From Lepidurus packardi (taxonomy: Eukaryota; Arthropoda; Branchiopoda; Notostraca; Triopsidae): a stretch of DNA of 64,000 bases. Positions 44,340-53,319 of the stretch are shown here, piece by piece. The stretch lies in contig JAKZAN010000004.1 in NCBI GenBank assembly GCA_023053545.1, forward strand, positions 2,790,001-2,854,000. The letters are read 5' to 3'. Position numbers and translations under genes: made by a program. Under the pieces are notes generated by a model, which saw only the letters and a list, made by a program, of their open reading frames with translations, ran no database searches and was not told where the DNA came from. Every line of letters begins with the position of its first letter. The stretch's first letter is position 1.

Positions 44340-45254
44340 TTACTGGCTCGACATAAATGTACGAGCGGTAAAGTTCAGCTGGTTCTACAATACCAGTTCG
44401 GCCAAATCGCGGTAGGAAATTGGTTGGGTTTTCGACATTTTTGGGAGTATCAATTCGACCTTGTACAATTCTACTGGTGCCGGGAAACACGACTACATCC
44501 TTTTGAAGGAAGATTCGGTGGCTTGGGAGTTGGGATATTTGTTTATTTTCGGCGAGAAAAGGAGCAAGCAAAGGAACAAAGCAAGGAGCAAAGGATCTTC
44601 TGGTTCTACGGTTTGGACAAGTTCTTTAACAGGATTGTTGGTTGGTCGAGGGCTTGGTAAAATCGGGGTGGGAGAGCAGGTATTTGGTTCCACTATGGTT
44701 TTCGGTAAAGGATCGGTTTGGTGACCAGGATTGGAAGCGTCTGGGCTACTCACAGGAGGAAAATAGACCATTTGATCTTTGCCGTCTATAACTAGGCCAT
44801 GCTTGCAGATAAAGTCTATGCCAAGCACAAGGTCATAGTTGATTTCTGAGCTAACAACGAATTGGTGATCTTATTGGCGGCCTAAAATGGAGATTTCAGT
44901 TTCGTAAACTCCGCCAGTTTTGAGTTCGGCATTGCTGATCGAGAATAATCTAACATCGGCTGAAATGGTCTGAAGGGAATGACCGGACTGTTGAAGGGCT
45001 AAAAAGACGTTCTCGTTCAATAGGGAAAGTCCTGCTCCGCTGTCGACGAGAGCGGTAAGCAACAAATTACCTACGACTACTGGTACTACTGGGGTTTTGT
45101 AGCCAGTGGAAATTTCTGCGATGATATCATTGTAGATTGGGGTTTGGTCAGCTGATTGGGGTTTGAAGTTTGGGTCAGTAGTACTGGTCGGGGTGTTTCC
45201 ATTTAACGTTTGAGGATACTTTTTCCTTTCCCACCGACCCTCTCTGGTGGTTCG
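44340..45254 (-). pseudogene. Gypsy-like protease / early pol remnant
   Basis: Follows gag on the minus strand. A retropepsin motif (LVDSGAG, about 45040) and flap-like residues are followed by a second conserved block, LVLGIDFICKHGLVI (about 44790-44830). An in-frame TAA (44871-44873) and a later shift into the frame of 44571-44340 break it. The last piece (VVVFPGTSRIVQGRI and following) resembles the segment just before reverse transcriptase in Ty3/gypsy Pol. The polymerase, RNase H and integrase domains are absent; the sequence passes into the nucleoprotein region near 44200-44340. Confidence 0.75.
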
Positions 45255-45256
45255 TC

Positions 45257-46639
45257 CTAGTTTTTTGGCCTGTTTCCAAATAAGATCTCTTCCATAGCGC
45301 GTTGTTGATCAATTGTGGGGAGGGGGTATGGAGGCTGGAAACCCCATTTGTGGGCTAACTGCTGGGCTAATTTTGGGCAGTATTTGACAATATGGCCTTC
45401 TTCTCTGCAAAAATGACAGATCGGTTGGTCTTCTTGCGTTCGGCGGCTTTGATGATCAGGGCTATTGGAGTTAGAGTTCCGGTTGGTCGTAGGTTTATAA
45501 GGATAGGGTTTATTGCGAACACCCTCGTTATAGCGAGCACCCCCGAACTGCATTGGTTGACGTCGATCTGCAAAAGGGGGACGGGGAACGTTCATCTGCA
45601 TCAAGGGTTGTATGGGTGTTCCTCTATTATTTCCGGGCGGTTTTGAGTAGGTGGGCTGTGGGTTGGAAGGGTAGTTGTTCGGCGGGATTGGATCTCGATA
45701 TCGTACATCCGAACTGTTGTGGGGGAGATTTACAGCAGCGGCGTGGGTTGGGGTTTGCTGTTGAGCTTTTACTAGTTGTTCTATTTGTAAAGTAAGTTGG
45801 GCTAGTTTGGCTTCTAATCCATGATAGTCTGCGCTAGTACTGGCGAGTGCAGCTTCTTCCACTCGAGCCGCCTGAACGAGTTCATCAAATGTCGCCTCGT
45901 TTCCGACGGTCCTAAGCACTGCCCTGCGGAGATCTGCGGTAATTCCTTTTAGGAACGTTTGCGCCCTCATTCCGTCTAATGCGGCTTGTGCACCGTCATA
46001 ATTTGCAGTGGACTGGGCATACAGGTGGGGGAACAATTCGACGGATTCTACAAGAAGTCTCTGAGCAAAGTCGGCAATAGTCTCATTGGGCTGTTGGGTG
46101 GGTGGTGGTCTATAAGCTTCTTCATGTAACTTTCCGAAACGCTTCAAAAAAGCCTCTTTGAACTTTGGATATTCAGTTTGTACTTCCAGGGTTAGGAGTT
46201 CATAGTACTCTAGCGCTATTCCGTCGAGTCGGGTTGGTATGGCCCGCAATATTCTTTCTTCGTCCCCCGCGTAGGCGACGAGGAGGATCGACAATTTTTT
46301 TAGCCAGTTCTTTATTCTAGAATCGCCGGTATATATAGGAAGTTGGTTCAAAATGATTTGCACGGACTCATTGGTGGGAGTTGTTGGTCTAGTCGTGGGT
46401 TGGGTTGAAATAGTTGGGTCGCTTATCGGTTGTCCCAGGAAGGTCATCGAGCGTGGACGTGTAGCAGGAGTGGTCGTATTCATGGTTGTGGTCGTAGAGG
46501 TCGTAGTGGTCGTGGTGTTCTGGAGCGAGGTGGTGGGTGGTTGGAGAAAAATAGGATTAATAGGGGGTGTTACAGTACCTGTTCCACCTACGGGTGGTGG
46601 AGGAGTTGGCGTCATCTTAGGCACAATGGATTCGTACAA
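45257..46639 (-). CDS. Gypsy-like Gag protein
   Basis: 460 codons, intact. The N-terminus is Pro/Thr-rich low-complexity sequence. Residues about 90-270 form a capsid-like retrotransposon Gag domain (QLPIYTGDSRIKNWLKKLS, then YPKFKEAFLKRFG and the ETIADFAQRL motif). The C-terminal part is Pro/Asn/Gln-rich with one CCHC zinc knuckle (CHFCREEGHIVKYC, about residue 410). It packages element RNA into particles. The start codon at 46639 is 150 bases from the primer-binding site. It is better preserved than the protease behind it. Confidence 0.85.
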   Translation of the reverse strand: MYESIVPKMTPTPPPPVGGTGTVTPPINPIFLQPPTTSLQNTTTTTTSTTTTMNTTTPATRPRSMTFLGQPISDPTISTQPTTRPTTPTNESVQIILNQLPIYTGDSRIKNWLKKLSILLVAYAGDEERILRAIPTRLDGIALEYYELLTLEVQTEYPKFKEAFLKRFGKLHEEAYRPPPTQQPNETIADFAQRLLVESVELFPHLYAQSTANYDGAQAALDGMRAQTFLKGITADLRRAVLRTVGNEATFDELVQAARVEEAALASTSADYHGLEAKLAQLTLQIEQLVKAQQQTPTHAAAVNLPHNSSDVRYRDPIPPNNYPSNPQPTYSKPPGNNRGTPIQPLMQMNVPRPPFADRRQPMQFGGARYNEGVRNKPYPYKPTTNRNSNSNSPDHQSRRTQEDQPICHFCREEGHIVKYCPKLAQQLAHKWGFQPPYPLPTIDQQRAMEEILFGNRPKN

Positions 46640-46769
46640 AACTAAACTTTTTTAAACTTCGGTGGAACTGTGGCACGTTGGGCTATTTGAATAATTTGAA
46701 CGATTTTGAACTAGGTGGGACACTTGCACTAATTGGAAACTTATTTGAACTGCCGGTATTTTAACGCGA

Positions 46770-46790
46770 ATCCCACTTCTGACGCCAAAT
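46770..46790 (-). other. tRNA primer-binding site of the gypsy-like element
   Basis: On the minus strand TTTGGCGTCAGAAGTGGGAT directly follows the LTR end. Its complement ends in CGCCA and has the form of a tRNA acceptor/T-arm 3' end (AATCCCACTTCTGACRCCA resembles tRNA-Leu), so priming by a leucine-type tRNA is likely. Confidence 0.7.
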
Positions 46791-46874
46791 TGTAAGAAAC
46801 TGTTTTGGGCGATTAAATTGTTTTGAGCGGTTGGGCGGAAGGCTGTGAGTTCTTTTTTCGCTCAACGGTAAAAT
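46791..46874 (-). repeat. 5' LTR remnant (U5 only) of the gypsy-like element
   Basis: 84 bases identical, apart from one change, to the inner end of the 3' LTR (42404-42487). Upstream of it the sequence switches straight into MULE coding sequence at 46875. The retained part starts about 15 bases after the AATAAA of the full LTR, close to where the R/U5 border should be. Confidence 0.8.
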
Positions 46875-47825
46875 ACCTTTCTGTTTCCTGGTCTGGAGTT
46901 CCCAAACACTGATATCGGGAACGCGCAAAAGACTATAGTTATTTATGCGATGGAGCAGGCAAAGTCAGGGCAATACGCGTCATTAGTGTCTTTCGCTGCC
47001 TTGGCCAATGTTTGTCATAGGACCGTAGAGTCAGTTTATCCAGTTGTCGATGTTCCCTCAAGTAGTACGCATCACCCTGCCTTGCATTTCAATATGAATT
47101 TTGTCCCTATTGGTTGCAACAGCCCAGAAATTCTCCGAATTTTATGGTGTGGTGGAAACGTGGAAGCACATTTGCAGAAGAAAGAAGGGCGGTCAGTTCT
47201 TGCGTGTAGTTGGCAGCCGAAACATTTTGTACCACTTTGCCCAAAGGTGGTCAGTTCTAGTCCGTATTCTGGTCAGTTTGCAGATCGCAGTTTCAAAATT
47301 GCAGCTAGTCGCAAAGGTGCTAAATTGTCGAGGACAAAAGGTAAAACAGCAAATAAGTCAGATGAAGTTAGCGTTATTGATCTGGTCGTTGCTAGACCTG
47401 TTGGAGAAATAAAGCAAGAGTAGGACAGTGATTTCGAGAATCCCAACAGTAAAGAAAGGAATACCGAAACAAAACGTAAAGGAGATTCTAGTTTGCCTAA
47501 ACGTAGGTCAGTCAGTGATATTGTCACATGTTCTGTTGATTCTCAAATTGAACAACAACAGAATCAAGCTGAGTTAAGGTGCAAAAAATGCAAAGCCGAG
47601 TTCACGAGGGTATTTAACTTCGAGCGTCACGTACGTTTGGCAAGATGCAACATGCTTAAAGAAGCAAAGAATGTTTGCAGTAAGTGTGGGAAAAGGTTTG
47701 CTAGGAAGTATGGGCTTGAACGTCATATTGAGGTTGTACATAGTTCTTTAAAAACAAAAATTAAAGGTCCTGTAAGCAATAAAACTTCGAACGAGAGAAT
47801 AGTCTCTGTCTCATTAGTTCCTGAA

Positions 47826-48338
47826 AGGGGGAGTAAGGTTTCAAAATGAAAAAATATATGTTATAGAAGAGACCAAACTACATGTTCTGGCTGAAGAACC
47901 CCTATGTCAATTATGCATATTAACCGAGTAATTAATTATTTAGCGGTTTTAGCCTCGCCCCTTTCCGCCAAAATTCAAATTTTCCTATCCTTATAACATT
48001 GGCGGACAGTTGGCCGGAGGCCTAGCGACTTTACCTATGAACGCATTGAAAATCGATCCCGGTTCTCATAGGGACCGTACCGTGACCTTTCTTTTGAATG
48101 CTTAAGCAGTTTTTTACGCGCTTTGGTTACTTCACAAACTTAATCACAAAAAACCACTTTTTCTTCACGCCACGACGGGAACGTTCCGTTCTGTGGCTCA
48201 ACGAACGTCAACGCCGCGAGCGTGGAGCTCACAACCTGTGTCAGGATAGCCTGCCGGACTAACATATTGGGGAGAGCTAGGCTAAGAAGCCTTGGAACGC
48301 GTGTTATCCAAAGTCGACATTCCAAAGCGTGGTCTTGT
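47826..48338 (+). repeat. Left terminal inverted repeat of the Kolobok-like element
   Basis: 513 bp, reverse complement of 52807-53319 with about one visible difference (TTCACGCCAC versus TTCGCGCCAC), so insertion was recent. Both arms carry the same chance 61-codon ORF. Confidence 0.92.
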
Positions 48339-48401
48339 ATACGTGCTGACTATTCGCTTGTTTAGTTTATTAGTTTGTGTCTTCATAAGCTTTGAATTAA
48401 A

Positions 48402-49183
48402 ATGAGTGATAACGATAGTGTTTCAAGCGATTCTTCGGATTCAGAATCCATGTACACTATTGCTCAAGAGGCTTTCACTAATACGGATTTTGACCCGTAT
48501 GCAAGTGACCCATTGCCCATTGCTATTCCAGCTTGTGATTCTAAGGAACCTGGTATGCGCTAAATTCACGATAATTTCTGTAAAGCCTTTTCTAAATTTG
48601 AGCTCTAGAAGTTAGTCATGATGTGCTAGGCGACCAAGGTGAACCATTCCCAGACCGAAATGGGACACTAGATTGGTGCTCCTGTTTACATTGCCGGCAT
48701 ATGCCTACAAACCTGGAGAATCGCTGCTGTCGGGAATTGTTTACTGATAGGCAGTTAGATTTTCTGCACGAAAGTATTCAAAGACTTTGCTTTTAGGCTT
48801 GATTATCTTATATTCTTTGTAGGTAACCTAACATGCCTTAGCCTATGTTCAGAGTTTCAAGAAACCACACTAACTGAATCGGTCCTAAGAGTGGGTCTAA
48901 TTGCGCAATCTAGAATAATGGTCGAACCTCTAGATTTTAACCCGTCAAATAAGTATAATAGCAAACTTTTTCAGACAAGTCCACAAAGCATTTTCGTCTT
49001 GTTTCTTGAAGATCTCTCAGATTCATGGCATACTGCAACTTTACCTATTGGATGTGTGGAAAGTTAGGAAGAAAAGTGCGCAAGGTAGTTCCTGCTTGCT
49101 GCTGCCTAGCTATTAGAGAGAAATACCCCGAAGGCAATGGAATTTATGTGCCGTTTGCTGAAGCACAACCGGTAGACATGTAA
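48402..49183 (+). CDS. P2X7-ballast-like Cys-rich protein of the Kolobok element
   Basis: Four exons (48402-48552, 48609-48773, 48823-48952, 49021-49183) give 202 residues with all phases consistent. The N-terminal 60 residues are Ser/Asp-rich and acidic. Then comes WCSCLHCRHMP...NRCC, and near the C-terminus YWMCGKLGRKVRKVVPACC followed by LAIREKYPEGNGIYVPF. This Trp-Cys/Cys-Cys arrangement is the Zn-binding ballast fold of the P2X7 receptor tail, which recurs as a stand-alone module in animal transposon proteins. It would be intracellular and may bind guanine nucleotides or DNA; the function is inferred. It converges on the transposase gene. Confidence 0.75.
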
Positions 49184-49928
49184 GGCTGCGTTCCCCACCG
49201 ACGTTGAGTTAGCGTAACCCGGGTTGGCGTTAACACGTGTTTCCATTTGTACATAAGATAAGTAACCCGAGTTAGAATTGGTATCTACTTTAATCATAGA
49301 TTGCTACTTGAAATAGTTTAATTGGACTGCATCACCTAACATCACCCTAGAATTTTGTTGGCAACAACAACACAAGGAAACCCAACAACATTGATGCCCA
49401 TTGAAGCCCAAAAACAACACAAGGAGAAACCGCATCCGAGATTTGTTATGGACGAAAACGTTACGTTTACAAGCTAGCATGGATCTTTTTATCTACTGTC
49501 CCCCAACTTGATCTCTTCCTTTTTTATTCAGCCGTAGCTTTCTAAACAAAAACGGTTAATTTAGTTATAGTTTTTCAGTAAGAAACACTTTTTATTCCAC
49601 ACAACCGAGGCGAAAACGAAGCTATGTAAATAAGCACAGCCTAAGATTTGCTAATTTACTCTTGGCTGCCCCAAACCCAAGTGTATAGCAAGGAAAGAAA
49701 ACGTATAAATAGAGCCAGTTTCTTCGAATTGATTTGTTGACTTGATTTATTGACTTAGAACGGAATTTCGGAACTAGGTATTGAATATTTACATACATAT
49801 ATACATCTCGTCCTCGTTTATGTACAATCCCGTCCGCGATGTTCTACGGCAGGTGGCTAGCCTACACGGTTTAGACAATCTGATTGGTTGAAATTATCTA
49901 TGTAATGTGATTTGAGCTTACCAAGTAA
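49184..49928. other. Spacer between the two convergent Kolobok genes
   Basis: No gene. Contains GTAACCCGGGTTGGCGTTA and GTAACCCGAGTTAGA, related to the GAGTTCGAACTC-type motif seen elsewhere in the window. Confidence 0.5.
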
Positions 49929-52578
49929 CTAAATATCGTCGTCGCTGTCGGTGACGGCGTCTTCAACCCTTGGGTACCGTGTCATTTCCTCCAAGCTCCG
50001 AATGAGATCTTCTTTCTTTGGGGCAGGTGTTCTAGCGATGTTTCGCGGCAAGGGTTCGGGAGCGGGCTTCGCGTCTCCATTCACGGCTGATCTAACAATA
50101 TTAGCCATTAGCTCGTCTACGTATGCAAAGTCCTTTTTCTCGTAAACTCTCCTAGCCATCCAATGTTTTGTGGTCTTTCTGTGCTCGATGTGATAGAGCA
50201 AGTTCCCAGACTGGTCTTTTGCCTGGGACCGACCAACATTGCGATTATGGTCTATCGCTGCTAGCTCTCGGCGCGCAATCATGGCTGGTTTGGTGAAGTG
50301 GATCCTCTTGGGTGCCCACTTGAGTGCGGTGCTATGGTGCACCTCAATCTCCCCGGTATGACAGAAGTGGGTCAAATGCTCCAAATCCTTCAGTAACGTA
50401 CGATCGAAAACAATCGCACGCAAGGCTTTTAGTGGTGGGGAGCCTTCGTCGAGCCATGCTCTGGGAGCAGCAGGTATTGGATGTTCGCAGCATTTGAATT
50501 TTTTGGCGGTATCCCAAGAGTGTCGGTCAGCCACGTGGTAAACCACGGCTGTCCATTTCTCCCTAATAGAGTAGTCAGCCTCTGAAGACTCATAAGTACA
50601 AGCAACTTACTTTAGGAGATCCACGTCACCATTGCAGGTCTTCGATGCCCACCAGAGATGCCGGTTGATACTTTCAATCCAAGGCAGCAAAGCAGCGTTC
50701 TCCTTCTTCTTTGCTGCAGCCATCAGACGTTTGCGGATGGATTTCGCAAAGTGCCAAACATCAAACTGATGTAAGATGCCAGTCTCCTTCGTGATACTAC
50801 GCATCTGCACTCCGATGGATCGATGTCGATCTGTGGCCACAGCGAAGATGTTTGGGAGAGCTGGGATGAGTCTATTCATGACTCCCCTAAAACCTACTGG
50901 TTCAAGGTTATTCGAGTGAGGAACTTCGTCAGTTTCGTTAACCTGGACCACCTCCATATCGACAATTAAGCCTGTAGCTGCGTCCATAACGGTATAAACG
51001 CAGTACTTCGCACAGTGCCCTGGCGAGTCACATTGTCCATCGCCAACAAGCACCAGTTTCGAGCTAGCTCGTAAAACAGATTTTACTCTGTCTACTTCAT
51101 TAACCCAAAACCGATGGATGGCGGGGAAAATGAGGTCTGACTGACACTCGAATAGTGAACTCCTATTCAGCTGAGGAAGGTGAAGGGCATTGGACAAGTT
51201 AGCGTGGCTCGAATAAGAAGAGCCGCTCATTAGCACGGCAGCCGGGATCAGAAGGTTCCCGGCTGCTCGCCTGCTAGTGCCGATACGGGGCTGCGAATGC
51301 CACACGTAAGTATGATGGTTAGCGCACACGAGCTCGCATGTTAGTGAACTACCCTTCGTGGACTTCTTGACCTCAACTACCAAGGCACCGCACGTCTGGC
51401 AACGTCGAAAGAGCTGGTCCAAGCTGGACGAAAAGACGAAGAACTTCCCATCCTGAACCAAATCGTGCGAAGACTTGATAACCCCTTCTGTCCGATTTTC
51501 ATCGTTGTCGGAGTCAGACGCCGAAGAAGCGTCCTCCGCTCCACATGGCACAAAATCACTGTCAGCGGGTGCTCGATAGGTCTTGCTATCACGAATGCCT
51601 CTGGATGTTGAAGGTTGAGCAGGTTGTGCAGCTGAGGGGGGTGACTACGATGTGAATAATTAGAAAACGGACTGGTTCCTACACGTACGTGCAGACACTT
51701 ACATGGAGCCTTGGACGCTTCTCGTGTGCTGTTCTTGGGTCGAGCGTCTGCGAGAAAGCGAAAACAGAGGGTACTGCATCAGGACGAAGACGTAATGCAC
51801 CATTTGGTCCAACTGAAGTTCCAAGGATAAAAATTAGTGCGGGTAAGAAGAAAACGAACTTTGTGTCTTATAGAGACACCTTGCAAGCAAGCAAGCAAAC
51901 TTGCACACACCAACGACCACAAGACAATTTCCAACCGAAAAATGAGTTGTAACAGGCAGGAATTGAAACGAAGTAAGCGAGACAAAAATACCAGTAAAGT
52001 AAAGGCATTCGAAGGATTTTATGAGGTGCGATTGAGTCTGGTGAAAGTGTGGTTGTCGCGCATGAGAAACAAGAATCACGAAGTGTCACGACGATAAGCA
52101 AGGCTTTCGTAGATTGTTTTGATGTTTGACATACCTTTGCAAGCTATAGGCTGCAACTATCAACAGCTATACTTGGACTGAAATTAAGTGTCGCAAATTG
52201 GCAACTACTGGCGTTTACGTAATTACAATGTTATAGAGTGACGTTTGGTGTAACTTTCTCAGACAGAGAACCCATATTTTGTACCCGTTGCCAATTAAAT
52301 TGCATTATTATGTAATTTATCATATATTATTTATCGAACTATCATTTTAGTTCTACCTATAAGCGAGTATTATGCTTACGAAAGTAATCTGCCGACCGAA
52401 AGTGTTTGCAGCAAATACGGATTGTTTTGGGCTGGAACGTATCCGCTCTTCTGAGTTTGTGCAACCATAATGCGTACAGAGCGGGCTTCTTAGCTTTGGT
52501 TACCTCATGAATAGTGACCTTACATTCACCGTTACCACTGTCACGGTTCTTGCAATTAAGTGCCGAACAACCACCCAT
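49929..52578 (-). CDS. Kolobok-like THAP-DDE transposase
   Basis: Four exons, complement(49929-50562, 50611-51644, 51703-51812, 52380-52578), total exactly 659 codons (658 residues), with every junction GT-AG. Exons 1-2 encode a THAP domain (C4-x4-C9, CCKHF, closing ALRLRPDAVPSVF). A zinc-ribbon-like pair of CxxC motifs near residues 185 and 206-210 precedes the catalytic core. The core has VGDGQCDSPG with the first Asp at about 305, TDRH at about 375 and NRHLWW at about 433, then EKWTAVVYHVADRH. The tail is acidic. The protein should bind the 513-bp ends through THAP and cut and paste the element. All parts look intact, so it may be active. Confidence 0.88.
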
Positions 52579-52806
52579 ATCGGAAAGCTACAAAATAAGG
52601 TGATTAAAACTATGAACAAAAATGAAGATATACAGGCCTGTTTATCCGCTGGTGCACTAAATCACTTTGCTATGTACACGTGAAGTAGAAAGGAAGAAAC
52701 GTGAAATAGTATATGAAAACTAACTAGTCCTATAAGAACTAAAGAAGAAACTAATCTAAAAATCTACTCTAAAACTACTTCACATTTCTAGAGACTACTT
52801 CACGCG

Positions 52807-53319
52807 ACAAGACCACGCTTTGGAATGTCGACTTTGGATAACACGCGTTCCAAGGCTTCTTAGCCTAGCTCTCCCCAATATGTTAGTCCGGCAGGCTATC
52901 CTGACACAGGTTGTGAGCTCCACGCTCGCGGCGTTGACGTTCGTTGAGCCACAGAACGGAACGTTCCCGTCGTGGCGCGAAGAAAAAGTGGTTTTTTGTG
53001 ATTAAGTTTGTGAAGTAACCAAAGCGCGTAAAAAACTGCTTAAGCATTCAAAAGAAAGGTCACGGTACGGTCCCTATGAGAACCGGGATCGATTTTCAAT
53101 GCGTTCATAGGTAAAGTCGCTAGGCCTCCGGCCAACTGTCCGCCAATGTTATAAGGATAGGAAAATTTGAATTTTGGCGGAAAGGGGCGGGGCTAAAACC
53201 GCTAAATAATTAATTACTCGGTTAATATGCATAATTGACATAGGGGTTCTTCAGCCAGAACATGTAGTTTGGTCTCTTCTATAACATATATTTTTTCATT
53301 TTGAAACCTTACTCCCCCT
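52807..53319 (-). repeat. Right terminal inverted repeat of the Kolobok-like element
   Basis: Mirror of 47826-48338, ending CCTTACTCCCCCT, followed by the TGAA duplication at 53320-53323. Confidence 0.92.

Larger units (their letters stand above)
47826..53319. mobile_element. Complete Kolobok-like DNA transposon with two genes
   Basis: 5,494 bp flanked by TGAA target duplications (47822-47825 and 53320-53323). The 513-bp inverted repeats (47826-48338 and 52807-53319) are almost identical and start AGGGGGAGTAAGG. Inside are two convergent, spliced, intact genes: a P2X7-ballast-like zinc protein on the plus strand and a THAP-DDE transposase on the minus strand. Removing it restores the host MULE reading frame exactly. 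THAP plus the GDG-x-DSPG...TDRH...HLWW core points to the Kolobok superfamily, although Kolobok usually inserts at TTAA rather than TGAA. Confidence 0.88.

Noticed and set aside
48140-48325. 61-codon ORF, repeated at 52820-53005
   Set aside because: It lies in both inverted repeats of the Kolobok element and is duplicated with them; no motif or splice context.
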